The translations under genes and the position numbers were made by a program. From assembly GCF_028291725.1 (NCBI RefSeq), contig NZ_JAQGNT010000022.1, forward strand, positions 1 through 64,000: a stretch of 64,000 bases of DNA, written 5' to 3'. Shown here piece after piece: positions 44,309 to 53,018 of this stretch. This stretch comes from Hydrocarboniphaga sp. Lineage in GTDB: Bacteria; Pseudomonadota; Gammaproteobacteria; Nevskiales; Nevskiaceae. The stretch's first letter is position 1. The number at the start of each line of letters is the position of its first letter. The notes beneath the pieces were generated by a model. The model had not been told where the DNA came from. It ran no database searches and saw nothing but the letters and a program-made list of their open reading frames with translations.

Positions 44309-45562
44309 ATGACCACCGCCGCTTTGAGCCCCGCCGTCCCCAAGCCTGCACACGTTGCGGACGCGGTGGTGTACGACTTCGACATGTTCCAGGACCCGGC
44401 CTACGTGGCCGATCCGCACAGGCGCGTGCTCGACATGGTGAAGCATGCGCCGCCGGTATTCTGGACGCCGCGCAATGGTGGCCATTGGATGTTGGTGAGC
44501 CACGAGGCCAACTTCGTCGCGTCGCGTGACGTGGAGGCTTTCTCCAACGGCTTTGCCACGCCGGCCGAGTTGAGCGCGATACAGTTGCGGATGCCGCCGG
44601 GCACGCCGCATATCCCGTTTCCGCTGCCGATCAACATCGATCCGCCGGACCACGGCAAGTACCGCCTGCCGCTGCAGCGCGTGTTCTCGCCGAAGACGAT
44701 CAACGAGCTGAAAGACAGCATTCGCGTGCTGGCGGGCGAACTGATCGACAAAGTTGCTGCGCAAGGGCATTGCGAGTTCATGGCCGCGGTCGCCGAGCCG
44801 CTGCCGGTGGTGGTGTTTCTGAAGATGCTCGGTCTGCCGGTCTCGCGCATGGAGGAATACCGTGCGCTGGTCGCGGAGCACATGTCCGATCCCACGCCTG
44901 ATCCGATGGACAGCATCAAGAAGCTGTGGAAAATCACCGCGCTGCTGCGTGATGACGTGCTGCTTCGCAAGGATAATCCGCAGGACGACATCATCAGCAT
45001 GTTGTGGAAGGCGGAGATCGACGGCAAGCCGACCACTCTGGACGACATGGAGAACTACATGGTTCTGCTGTTCCTTGCCGGCCTCGACACGGTGATGAAC
45101 GGCATCGGCCACGGCATTCGTCATTTCGCGACGGATCTGGCGCTTCAGGACGAACTGCGCAAGAGCCCCGAACAGGTCGGAGACGCTTCCGAGGAGATGC
45201 TGCGGCGCTACACGTTCACGGTGCCGCCGCGCTTCGTCAAGAAAGACATGGAGTTCATGGGGCTGCAAATGAAGCGCGGCGAGCGCGCCATGCTGTTCCT
45301 GCCGGCCGCGGATCTCGACCCGAAGGTGTTCCCGAACCCCGACACTTACGACCTCAAGCGCGAGAACAAGACGCACATCGCGTTCAACGCCGGCCCGCAC
45401 CGCTGCCTGGGCTCGCATCTGGCGCGCGTCGAACTGCAGATCGTCTACGAGGAAATGCTCGCGCGCCTGCCGCGGTTCCGGCTCGATCCGGCGAAGCCGC
45501 CGACTTTCCATTGCGGTCACGTCGTCGGCGTCAGCACGCTGAATCTGGTCTGGCAGGCTTGA
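44309..45562 (+). CDS. Cytochrome P450 (class I bacterial type)
   Basis: 417 residues. I-helix oxygen-activation motif LAGLDTV, K-helix EEMLRR, and the heme loop FNAGPHRCLG with ligand Cys366. Soluble, with no membrane anchor. It hydroxylates a hydrophobic substrate using electrons from a ferredoxin, almost certainly the one encoded at 43166. It is followed by a DUF35 protein after a single base. CYP family cannot be given without an alignment, but steroid- and terpenoid-oxidising CYPs have this organisation. Confidence 0.96.
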   Translation: MTTAALSPAVPKPAHVADAVVYDFDMFQDPAYVADPHRRVLDMVKHAPPVFWTPRNGGHWMLVSHEANFVASRDVEAFSNGFATPAELSAIQLRMPPGTPHIPFPLPINIDPPDHGKYRLPLQRVFSPKTINELKDSIRVLAGELIDKVAAQGHCEFMAAVAEPLPVVVFLKMLGLPVSRMEEYRALVAEHMSDPTPDPMDSIKKLWKITALLRDDVLLRKDNPQDDIISMLWKAEIDGKPTTLDDMENYMVLLFLAGLDTVMNGIGHGIRHFATDLALQDELRKSPEQVGDASEEMLRRYTFTVPPRFVKKDMEFMGLQMKRGERAMLFLPAADLDPKVFPNPDTYDLKRENKTHIAFNAGPHRCLGSHLARVELQIVYEEMLARLPRFRLDPAKPPTFHCGHVVGVSTLNLVWQA

Positions 45563-45563
45563 T

Positions 45564-45983
45564 ATGGCTGGCTACGCAGCGACATCGACTCGCCCGATTC
45601 CCCGGCTCGACTCGGACAACCGGGCTTTCTGGACCGGTGGCGCTGTCGGCGAACTGAGAATCCTGCATTGCGCGGATTGCCAGGGCTACACGCATCCGCC
45701 ACGGCCGGTATGCCGCCATTGCCTGTCTGAGCGCGTGGCGCCGAAGGCGGTGGCCGGCTCTGGCGTCGTCGATACGTTCACGGTCAACTACCAGAAGTGG
45801 TTCCCGGCCATGGAAGTTCCTTTCGTCATCGCGCGAATCGCGCTCGATGGCGTTCCCGGCGTGTTCCTGACGACCAACATCATCGGTTGCCCGGTCGATG
45901 CCGTCGATATCGGCGATCGCGTGCGCGTCGTCTTCGAGCAGCACGGCGATGTTTATCTGCCCTTGTTCGAGAAGGCTGACTGA
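45564..45983 (+). CDS. DUF35 (Zn-ribbon/OB-fold) acyl-CoA-binding partner of the thiolase-like protein
   Basis: 139 residues. The N-terminal Zn ribbon has Cys36-x2-Cys39 and Cys50-x2-Cys53 (CADC, CRHC), followed by an OB fold (GVVDTFTVNYQKW, VPGVFLTTNIIG). DUF35 proteins bind CoA thioesters and form complexes with SCP2-thiolase-like enzymes. In actinobacterial steroid degradation the Ltp2/DUF35 pair is a retro-aldolase that removes the C17 side chain. Its TGA overlaps the ATG of the next gene by one base, giving tight coupling. Confidence 0.93.
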   Translation: MAGYAATSTRPIPRLDSDNRAFWTGGAVGELRILHCADCQGYTHPPRPVCRHCLSERVAPKAVAGSGVVDTFTVNYQKWFPAMEVPFVIARIALDGVPGVFLTTNIIGCPVDAVDIGDRVRVVFEQHGDVYLPLFEKAD

Positions 45984-47143
45984 TGAAGAACGTCGAGGCG
46001 TACATCACCGGCGTAGGGCAATCCGAAGTCGGGATGAAGCTCACGCGCCATCCGCTGCTGCTGACGCTCGATGCGGTTCGCGAAGCCATGAACGAGGCCG
46101 GTCTGACGATCGGCCAGATCGATGGTGTCTCCACCTATCCGGGGCGCGTCGCCGCGATGCCCGGCTTCTCGCCGGTGGGCGCCGACGAACTGGTCGACGC
46201 GCTCGGCATCCGCGCCACCTGGTACGCGGGCGGCGGCGAAATCACCTCGCAGCTCGGTGCGGTGGTCGCGGCGGTCGGTGCTATCCGCAGCGGTCAGGCG
46301 CGGCATGTGGTCTGTTTCCGCACGGTCTACGAAGCCGCGGCGATGGCGCGGCCGGACGAGTATCCGATGTGGCGCCGCGACAGGGTCGAGGGCAACTCGC
46401 AGTGGTTCTCTCCGTTCAATGCGCTGTCCGCCGTGACCTGGACCGCGCAATACGCGATGCGCCACGTCAAACGTTACGGCCTGACGCGCGAGCAGCTGGC
46501 GCAGATCGCGCTGACCGATCGCGCGCATGCGCTGCTCAATCCGCGTGCGCTGGTACGCGAGCCGCTGACCATGGATCAGTACATGTCGGCGCGCATGATC
46601 AGCTCGCCGATGTGCCTGTACGACTGCGATCGTTTTACGGACGCCTCGACCGCGCTGATCGTATCGGCGGGCGACGCGCTCGACGAAGTCAGCTGCACGC
46701 CGATCCGCATCGCGGCCATGGCCGGCACCGTCGAGCGGCTGAGCTGGGATCAGGCCGAGTGGATGGCCTGCTATGCCACCGGTGTCGACCTGTGGAAGCG
46801 CACGGACTACAGGCCTGCGGACGTCGACACCGCGCAGCTCTACGACGGCTTCAGTTTCCAGACGCTGGCCTGGATCGAATCGCTGGGCTTCTGCGAGGTC
46901 GGTGAAGGCGGCAAGTTCATCGAGGGCGGCAAGCGCATCGCACTCGATGGCGAGCTGCCACTGAACACTTTCGGCGGCCAGATCGGCGCCGGTCGCCTGC
47001 ATGGCTTCGGCTTCGCCCACGAGGCGGTGACGCAGCTGCGCGGCAAGGGCGGCGCGCGCCAGATTCCGGGCGATCCGCGCGTTGCGGTTGCCGCCTCCGG
47101 CGGCGGCCCGCTGGCTACCGCGCTGCTACTGACCAAGGATTGA
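45983..47143 (+). CDS. Thiolase-fold protein, Ltp2-like retro-aldolase/lipid-transfer type
   Basis: 386 residues with thiolase-like halves. The C-terminal NTFGGQIGAGRLHGFGFAHE segment keeps the active-site His (GRLHG) but differs from true thiolases. The usual C-terminal Cys motif is replaced by AVAASGGGP, and no canonical nucleophilic Cys is evident in the first half. This fits SCP2-thiolase-like aldolases (Ltp2) more than beta-ketothiolases. With the coupled DUF35 partner it would cleave a beta-hydroxy-acyl-CoA by retro-aldol chemistry. Four bases separate it from the DUF2889 gene. Confidence 0.9.
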   Translation: MKNVEAYITGVGQSEVGMKLTRHPLLLTLDAVREAMNEAGLTIGQIDGVSTYPGRVAAMPGFSPVGADELVDALGIRATWYAGGGEITSQLGAVVAAVGAIRSGQARHVVCFRTVYEAAAMARPDEYPMWRRDRVEGNSQWFSPFNALSAVTWTAQYAMRHVKRYGLTREQLAQIALTDRAHALLNPRALVREPLTMDQYMSARMISSPMCLYDCDRFTDASTALIVSAGDALDEVSCTPIRIAAMAGTVERLSWDQAEWMACYATGVDLWKRTDYRPADVDTAQLYDGFSFQTLAWIESLGFCEVGEGGKFIEGGKRIALDGELPLNTFGGQIGAGRLHGFGFAHEAVTQLRGKGGARQIPGDPRVAVAASGGGPLATALLLTKD

Positions 47144-47147
47144 GGCG

Positions 47148-47870
47148 ATGCAAGCGCTTGCGCTCGAATCTCTGCCTGGTTTCCGACGTCGCTTCCGCGT
47201 GACGCCGGGGCCAGGCTGGGTGCGCAGCGAAGTCGAGGACGACTATCACTGCATGGGCGTGACTTTGCATCACGACGGCAAGTTCGTCACCGCCATCGAT
47301 CCCGAACTGCTACGCGCGCCGTGGACGACCTGCCCCGGCGCGCCGGCACAGCTCAAGCAGACGTTCACCGGCGTGGCGCTGGATGCGTTTGCGGCGCGCG
47401 GCGACAAGACCGCCAATTGCACGCACCTGTACGACATCGCGCTGCTCGCTGCCGCACATGCTTTGGATGCGCAGCCGCTGGTCTACGACGTGCTGGTCGC
47501 CGATGCGATCGATGGGCAGCGTCGTGCCGAAGTGCGTCGTGACGGTGTGCCGGTGCTCGCCTGGACCGAGTCGGCGTTCCGCATCAGCGAGCCCGTCGAG
47601 CTGGCCGGCATGACCTTGGACAAGCTGCGTCCGTGGATCGACAGCTTGACACCTGACGAACAGGAGGCCGCACGCCTGCTGCGCTGGGCCAACATGATTG
47701 CCAACGGCCGCCAGATTCCGATCGAGCAACAGTCGGATGCGAAGCGCATGCCGTCCAATTGCTACACCTTCCAGCCCGAGCGAAAAGTCATCGCCCGGCG
47801 TGTCGGCGTCATTCGCGATTTCAGCAAGGGAAGCGCGCAACCGCTCGATGGAATGGCAGTTGATCTCTAG
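47148..47870 (+). CDS. DUF2889 protein
   Basis: 240 residues. Family marks: VRSEVEDDYHCMGVTLHHDG, then LLRAPWTTCPGAPAQLKQ and a His/Asp-rich middle (ANCTHLYDIALLAAAHAL). Conserved Cys and His positions suggest metal or ester chemistry, but the function of DUF2889 is not established. It recurs beside SCP2-thiolase/DUF35 genes. Here it starts 4 bases after the thiolase-like gene and is certainly co-translated. Confidence 0.88.
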   Translation: MQALALESLPGFRRRFRVTPGPGWVRSEVEDDYHCMGVTLHHDGKFVTAIDPELLRAPWTTCPGAPAQLKQTFTGVALDAFAARGDKTANCTHLYDIALLAAAHALDAQPLVYDVLVADAIDGQRRAEVRRDGVPVLAWTESAFRISEPVELAGMTLDKLRPWIDSLTPDEQEAARLLRWANMIANGRQIPIEQQSDAKRMPSNCYTFQPERKVIARRVGVIRDFSKGSAQPLDGMAVDL

Positions 47871-47920
47871 TGCCCGGAAGACCAATCTACTTGTCGCGGT
47901 ATTGTTGTAAGGAGGCCAGG

Positions 47921-49234
47921 ATGAAGATGAACGATATGGTGATCGTCAGTGTTGACGATCACATCAGCGAACCGGCGGGCATGTTCGACAAGCACCTGTC
48001 GGGTGACGATCTGGCGAGCGCTCCCAAACTGCAGACCAGCGACAACGGCACCAACTATTGGGAATACCAGGGCATGAAAATGCCCTCGGTGGGTCTCAAC
48101 GCCGTGGTCGGCCGTCCCCTGGACGAGTACGGTATGGAACCGACCGCGATGGAGCAGTTGCGCAAAGGCAACTACGACGTGCATGCACGGATCGACGACA
48201 TGAACGTCAACGGCATCGCCGCGTCGCTGAACTTCGGCAGCTGTGTCGGCTTCGACGGCGGCCGCTTCCACAAGGCGCAGGACAAGGCCAAGGCGCTGAT
48301 CCACATGCGCGCCTACAACGACTGGCATATCGACGAATGGTGCGGTGCCTATCCGGGCCGCTTCATCCCTTGCGGGCTGGTACCGACCTGGGACATCAAG
48401 GCCACGGTCGAAGAAATCAAGCGCATCGCCAAGAAGGGCTGCATGGCGATCTCGATCAACGAGAACCCGACCGTGCAGGGCCTGCCCAGCATCCATAATG
48501 CCTACTGGGAGCCGCTGTGGAGGGCAGTCACCGATCACGAAATCGCCATCTGCCTGCACATCGGCGCCGGCAACCCGGCGCCGCATGCTTCGATGGAGTC
48601 GCCGATCGAAGCCTGGATCACGACCATGCCGATGTCGATCGCAACCGGCGCGGCCGACTGGCTGCATCTGGCGGCGCTGGAACGCTATCCGACGATGAAG
48701 ATTGCGCTGTCGGAAGGCGGCATCGGCTGGATTCCGTACTTCCTGGAACGCGCCGACTTCAGCCACGCGCGCCACAAGGCCTGGACCCATTCCGGCTTCA
48801 AGAACACCAGGCCCAGTGAAGTGTTCCTGCGGCACTTCATGACCTGCTTCATCGACGATGCTTTCGGCCTGCAGAATCTGCAGTTTCTCAATGAGGACAT
48901 GGTGGCCTACGAATGCGATTACCCGCACTCCGACAGCCTGTGGCCGAACGTGCCGGAGACGCTGTACGAGAGCCTCAAGCATCTGAGCGACCTGCAGATC
49001 GACAAGGTCACGCATGCCAACGGCATGCGCTTCTTCAACTTTGACCCGTTCAAACACCACAAGCGCGAACAGCTGACGGTCGGCGCCTTGCGCGCCAAGG
49101 CCATTGCGGCGGGCGTCGATGTCACGCCGAAGTCGTCCGGCGGTGCCGCACCGCTGGCCGAAGGCGAGGCGCCACGCGTGATTACATCAGGTGATCTGAT
49201 GCGGATGTTCTCGCAACATGCCAAGGCGGCTTGA
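47921..49234 (+). CDS. Amidohydrolase_2 (ACMSD-like) family protein 1
   Basis: About 437 residues from ATG 47921 (AAGGAGG upstream). TIM-barrel metal hydrolase: first strand VSVDDHISEP, HIGAGNP, then LSEGGIGWIPYFLERAD and ECDYPHSDSLWP near the end. The first-strand HxH of classical amidohydrolases is reduced to His-Ile-Ser, so one metal ligand is changed. Relatives decarboxylate or hydrolyse ring-derived acids. It is adjacent to a paralog at 49315, so the two may form a heteromer or act on successive intermediates. Confidence 0.9.
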   Translation: MKMNDMVIVSVDDHISEPAGMFDKHLSGDDLASAPKLQTSDNGTNYWEYQGMKMPSVGLNAVVGRPLDEYGMEPTAMEQLRKGNYDVHARIDDMNVNGIAASLNFGSCVGFDGGRFHKAQDKAKALIHMRAYNDWHIDEWCGAYPGRFIPCGLVPTWDIKATVEEIKRIAKKGCMAISINENPTVQGLPSIHNAYWEPLWRAVTDHEIAICLHIGAGNPAPHASMESPIEAWITTMPMSIATGAADWLHLAALERYPTMKIALSEGGIGWIPYFLERADFSHARHKAWTHSGFKNTRPSEVFLRHFMTCFIDDAFGLQNLQFLNEDMVAYECDYPHSDSLWPNVPETLYESLKHLSDLQIDKVTHANGMRFFNFDPFKHHKREQLTVGALRAKAIAAGVDVTPKSSGGAAPLAEGEAPRVITSGDLMRMFSQHAKAA

Positions 49235-49251
49235 GTACCTAGCAGAGAGCG

Positions 49252-49276
49252 GCCTGGCGCTCGCGGAGCGCCAGGC
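49252..49276 (+). terminator. Hairpin between the two amidohydrolase genes
   Basis: Perfect 11-base arms GCCTGGCGCTC/GAGCGCCAGGC with a 3-nt loop, then CTTTC. It could attenuate transcription or stabilise the upstream mRNA in this eight-gene unit. Confidence 0.6.
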
Positions 49277-49314
49277 TTTCAATACCCGGATTTGCCAGAT
49301 TTGAAGGTGATGTC

Positions 49315-50583
49315 ATGAGCGACGACAACGATACAACCGAGCTTGCAAGCCAAGCGCGCAAATACTGGTCGGCCGAGGGTTACACGGCCGGCGGTACCAT
49401 TCGAGAAGTGGACTACGCATCGCAGTCCAACGGTCTGCATCCCAGCCTGCAGGGGATCAAGATCGTCGACTGCGATACCCATGTCACCGAAGCGCCGGAT
49501 CTGTTCACGTCGCAGGCGCCGGCCGGCCTGAAGGACAAGATGCCGAAGGTGCGCCGCGTCAACGGCGTCGATCGCTGGTTCGTCGGCGACCGCGACTTCG
49601 GTACGCTCGGCGGCAACGTCATCCGCAAGGACAACAACAAGCTGCTCGGCCGCCTGGCCTTCCAGACGATCGATGAAGGCCACGCCGGCGCACACGACAC
49701 CAAGGCGCGCCTGCAGGCGATGGACGACATGGGCGTCCACGCGCAGATCTGTTACCAGAACTCCGGTGTAACACAGCCTGGCTCCTTGATGTCGCTGGGC
49801 GACAACGAGCTGGCGGTGGGCATCATCAAGGCCTACAACGACGCCGCCGCCGCGCGTCAGCAGGAGTCGGGCCAGCGCCTGTTCACGCTCGGCCACCTGC
49901 CGATCTGGGACAAGAACGCGATGGAGGCCGAGGCACGCCGCTGCCAGGATATCGGCCTCAAGGGCTTCGTGATTCCGGATACGCCCGAACGCATGGGCCT
50001 GCCGTCGCTGCTAGACGACTACTGGACGCCGTTCCTCGAAATGTGCGACGCCGAGGGCCTGCCGCTCAACTTCCACCTCAACCTGTCGGTTGATCCCAAC
50101 TCGATGGCCTGGAAAGGCTTTGCATTCGAGCAGACTCTGTCGGTCGTCGCGACGATGTTTTCGATCTGCAATGCCGCCACGCTGGGCAACTGGATTGTCA
50201 GCGGCCGTCTCGACCGGCATCCCAAGCTCAAGATCGGCCTGATCGAAAGCGGCATGGGCTGGGTCCCGTTTGCACTCGAAGCGCTTGAGCACCAGTTCGA
50301 TGAAATGCTGGCGAGCAAGAAGTCGATTGCCAAGCGCCGGCCCTGGGAGTATTTCCAGGACCACTTCTGGGTCACGTACTGGTTCGAGAAAGTGGGGCCG
50401 AAGCTGCTGCTCGAGACCATCGGCGTCAACAAGGTGCTGTTCGAGACTGACTTCCCGCACCCGACGTCGCTGTATCCGGGCGTGCAGGAGCACATCGTCG
50501 ACACCCTGGGTGGCTACAGCTACGACGTGAAGAAGCGCGTGTTGGAACGCAATGCTGCAGAGCTTTACAAGCTGCCGTTCTGA
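49315..50583 (+). CDS. Amidohydrolase_2 (ACMSD-like) family protein 2
   Basis: 422 residues. First strand KIVDCDTHVTEAPDLF again lacks the second His of HxH (His-Val-Thr). Later marks are LPLNFHLNLSVDPNS, LIESGMGWVPFALEALEHQF and LFETDFPHPTSLYPG with the conserved Asp. It resembles neighbour 1 in layout but clearly differs in sequence. The reaction is unknown; decarboxylase or C-C hydrolase activity on a ring-opened intermediate is reasonable. It is the last gene of the ferredoxin-P450 unit, followed by a strong terminator. Confidence 0.9.
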   Translation: MSDDNDTTELASQARKYWSAEGYTAGGTIREVDYASQSNGLHPSLQGIKIVDCDTHVTEAPDLFTSQAPAGLKDKMPKVRRVNGVDRWFVGDRDFGTLGGNVIRKDNNKLLGRLAFQTIDEGHAGAHDTKARLQAMDDMGVHAQICYQNSGVTQPGSLMSLGDNELAVGIIKAYNDAAAARQQESGQRLFTLGHLPIWDKNAMEAEARRCQDIGLKGFVIPDTPERMGLPSLLDDYWTPFLEMCDAEGLPLNFHLNLSVDPNSMAWKGFAFEQTLSVVATMFSICNAATLGNWIVSGRLDRHPKLKIGLIESGMGWVPFALEALEHQFDEMLASKKSIAKRRPWEYFQDHFWVTYWFEKVGPKLLLETIGVNKVLFETDFPHPTSLYPGVQEHIVDTLGGYSYDVKKRVLERNAAELYKLPF

Positions 50584-50603
50584 TTCATTCAGTGGGTCAA
50601 TGG

Positions 50604-50635
50604 AAAAGGCGCCGCAGAGACTGTGGCGCCTTTTT
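50604..50635 (+). terminator. Intrinsic terminator of the ferredoxin-P450 unit
   Basis: AAAAGGCGCC pairs with GGCGCCTTTT, with an inner GCAG/CTGT extension and a 3-nt loop, followed by TTTTT. The A and T flanks allow use in both directions, so it may also stop minus-strand transcripts leaving the MBL gene. Confidence 0.9.
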
Positions 50636-50659
50636 GAATGGCGAGTCCTCGTAGTCCTC

Positions 50660-50728
50660 GTAGGGCGGGAGCATCCCGCCTTCCGCGGCGTGGGGGCGGA
50701 CGCGAAAGGCGGGCTGCTCCCGCCCTAC
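50660..50728. repeat. REPIN-like inverted pair overlapping the MBL stop codon
   Basis: Perfect 14-base outer arms GTAGGGCGGGAGCA/TGCTCCCGCCCTAC, 41 bases apart, with an inner GGCGGGA-GCA-TCCCGCC stem. The right arm covers the stop codon (50725-50727) of the minus-strand MBL gene, so insertion of the element probably supplied its end. Confidence 0.7.
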
Positions 50729-51993
50729 TCCGATGCGGGTGGGTTCAGTGCGGCGTCCACCGCGGCGATCTCTGACTTTAGCCACATCGTTTCGCTGAGA
50801 TTGGTGCCGCCCGATTCCTTCAGCAGTAGGTGCAGAGCGTCGTTCTTCACCGCCAGTGCATCGGTCTGCTTAGGCTCCACCGCGAGCGCGATGTCGAGCA
50901 GGTGCAGTGCTTCGAGCGGCTTGTTGTCGGCGACTTTCTGCTGCGCGCGCGCAGCAAGAACCGCGGCGCCGCCAGCGAGTTCGGCCAGGTCGGCATTCAC
51001 CGCCGAGCGCGGCACGCCGTAGAGGCCGGTGGTCGAGTCCTCGTAGTGGAACCAACCGGCCAACTCGTCCCAGATGCTGCGCACGGCCCAGCGCAGGTTG
51101 CCGTGGTACTCGCCGATCTTCAGTTCCTCGGGCAGGCGCACTTCGCGCATCAGCGCGTGCACGGTCGTGCCGGCGTTCATGCCGTCGACCACGGCCTGCT
51201 TCAGGAACGACACCGCCGCATGCATCTTGTCGAGGCTGGCGCGGATGTGGTCCGTGCCGCGGATGGGTTCGCCGTGGCCGGTGATCAGCAGTTCGGCGCC
51301 GAGCTTGCGCACGATATCGAGCGAATGCAGGTAGCGCGTCACCAGGCGCGGACGGTCGCCGCGCATGGTCACCAGGTTCGGCATCGCCAGGAACACCGGC
51401 CCGAACAGGTTACCGGTGAACACCACGCGTTCCTTGGGCATCCATACGACGAGTGATTCCAGCGCCTCGCCGCCCGGCGTCGAAATGACTTCAAAGCGGC
51501 GACCGCCCTGTTCGAAGGCGTAGCAGCGGTCGACGACGATGTCGGGGATCACGCGCGGCGGCTCCGGCGGCTTGCTGCCGCGATTGAGCGTATTGGCCCA
51601 GAGCTTTGCCGAGCGGCGCTTCAGGAAGGGGCCGAGTTCGTCGAAGTAGTTCCAGTTGTCGACAAAGCGCTTCTCGCCGATGACTTCGGTGCCGGACTCG
51701 GTCAATGCCGGCACGCCGCCGTAGTGATCGGCATGCGCCTGCGTCAGCACGATCTTGCGCAGTGGACCGCTGCGACGCGGCGCCAGCAGCTTCCTGGTGC
51801 GCTCGGCGTTGTCCATGAAGCCGGTGTTGACCATCACGTCGCCGTCGGACGTGTTGATCAGGTAGGCGTTGGAGATGTCCTTCGCCATGAAGATGAAGTC
51901 GGTGATGACCTCGGCTGCGGTCTGCTGGCTGCCGGCCATCACCAGGTTGGCCAGCAGTGGCTTGCCTTGCTCTTTTGCGCCCGGCGTGCTCAT
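50725..51993 (-). CDS. Metallo-beta-lactamase-fold protein with alkylsulfatase-type C-terminus
   Basis: 422 residues. The N-terminal MBL domain has TQAHADHYGG at 84-93. The canonical HxHxDH is altered because its first His is Gln85, while His87, Asp89 and His90 remain. The C-terminal part (KIGEYHGNLRWAVRSIWDEL, GWFHYEDSTTGLYG) matches the dimerisation domain of type III alkylsulfatases such as SdsA1, but the N-terminal lid and C-terminal SCP2 domain are absent. It could hydrolyse a sulfate ester or another ester/lactone, and the altered metal site leaves activity uncertain. Its start overlaps the alcohol dehydrogenase stop by 4 bases. Confidence 0.88.
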   Translation of the reverse strand: MSTPGAKEQGKPLLANLVMAGSQQTAAEVITDFIFMAKDISNAYLINTSDGDVMVNTGFMDNAERTRKLLAPRRSGPLRKIVLTQAHADHYGGVPALTESGTEVIGEKRFVDNWNYFDELGPFLKRRSAKLWANTLNRGSKPPEPPRVIPDIVVDRCYAFEQGGRRFEVISTPGGEALESLVVWMPKERVVFTGNLFGPVFLAMPNLVTMRGDRPRLVTRYLHSLDIVRKLGAELLITGHGEPIRGTDHIRASLDKMHAAVSFLKQAVVDGMNAGTTVHALMREVRLPEELKIGEYHGNLRWAVRSIWDELAGWFHYEDSTTGLYGVPRSAVNADLAELAGGAAVLAARAQQKVADNKPLEALHLLDIALAVEPKQTDALAVKNDALHLLLKESGGTNLSETMWLKSEIAAVDAALNPPASE

Positions 51994-53003
51994 GCCTTGA
52001 ACTCCACCATGACCTTGGCCGACTGCGGGCTTGCCGCGACGCCGAAGGCCTCGACCACTTTATCGAACGGGAAGCGGTGGCTGATCAGGCCCGCGATCTT
52101 GTCGCGCAGACGCGGCAGCGCGGCGATCACGTCCGGCATTTCGGTGGGATAGCCGACGGCGGTGGTGATGTTCATCTCCGTGGTCAGCATCGCGCCCAGG
52201 TCCAGCGGCACCGGCTTGCTGTGCGCGGCAGTGATCACCAGGCGCGACTGGAACTTGGCCATGCGCACTACGTCGGAGACGATGTTCGGCGCGCCGGCGG
52301 CGTCGATCCAGGCATCGGTGCCGACGGTTTCGCGGCTGAACACGCGGCCCTTGCCGTGCAATTCGATCAGGCGGGCACGCAGGTCTTCCTTGGTCGGGTC
52401 GAAGGCCGCGCGTGCGCCGAGCGCACGGGCGCGTTCGAGCCGTTCCGGTGCCAGATCCAGTGCCACCACGTCGGTGATGCCGCGGTCGAGCAGCCACAGG
52501 ATCATGCCCAGGCCGATCGGGCCGCAGCCGAATACCACGACCTTGTCGCCGGCCTTGACCTGCATGCGGTTGACGCCATGCATCGCCACCGCCAGCGGCT
52601 CGGTCATCGCCGCGATGTCGTAGGGCAGGCCCTCCGGGATCGCCAGCAGGCTGTCGCCGAACTTGGCGCCGCGCACCAGCAGTTCTTCGGTGAATGCGCC
52701 TTCCGGCCCGCCGCTGCCGACGTAGCTGGGCGTGTTCATCGGGTTGATGATGACGCGCTGGCCGACTTCGAGGTTCTCGACCTCCTTGCCGACATACATG
52801 ACTTCGCCGGCCGCCTCATGGCCCAGCGGCGTGACGCCGCCGGGCTTGCGATGAATGCCGCCGACCTTGATGTAGGTGAGGTCGCTGCCGCAGACGCCGC
52901 AGGCCCTGACCTTGACTACCACGTCCTCGGGCCCAGGCTCCGGCCGCTGATATTCATCCAGCCGGAAGTCGTTGACTTCGTGAATGTTGAGAACATGTCC
53001 CAT
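51990..53003 (-). CDS. Zinc-type (MDR) alcohol dehydrogenase
   Basis: 337 residues. GroES-like domain with GVCGSDLTYIK (catalytic Cys) and GHEAAGEVMYVGKEV, and a Rossmann domain VVFGCGPIGLGMILWLLDRG with Asp in ALDLAPERL, indicating NAD. The four-Cys structural zinc lobe is not evident. It oxidises a secondary alcohol or polyol-like substrate. It lies between SDR 7 (15 bases upstream) and the MBL gene (4-base overlap) in a three-gene unit. Confidence 0.94.
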   Translation of the reverse strand: MGHVLNIHEVNDFRLDEYQRPEPGPEDVVVKVRACGVCGSDLTYIKVGGIHRKPGGVTPLGHEAAGEVMYVGKEVENLEVGQRVIINPMNTPSYVGSGGPEGAFTEELLVRGAKFGDSLLAIPEGLPYDIAAMTEPLAVAMHGVNRMQVKAGDKVVVFGCGPIGLGMILWLLDRGITDVVALDLAPERLERARALGARAAFDPTKEDLRARLIELHGKGRVFSRETVGTDAWIDAAGAPNIVSDVVRMAKFQSRLVITAAHSKPVPLDLGAMLTTEMNITTAVGYPTEMPDVIAALPRLRDKIAGLISHRFPFDKVVEAFGVAASPQSAKVMVEFKA

Positions 53004-53018
53004 CGTCGTTGCTCCTGC

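Noticed and set aside
43790-45520. 576-codon minus-strand frame opposite SDR 6 and the P450
   Set aside because: It covers two genes with clear catalytic motifs and has itself only His/Arg-rich low-complexity sequence.
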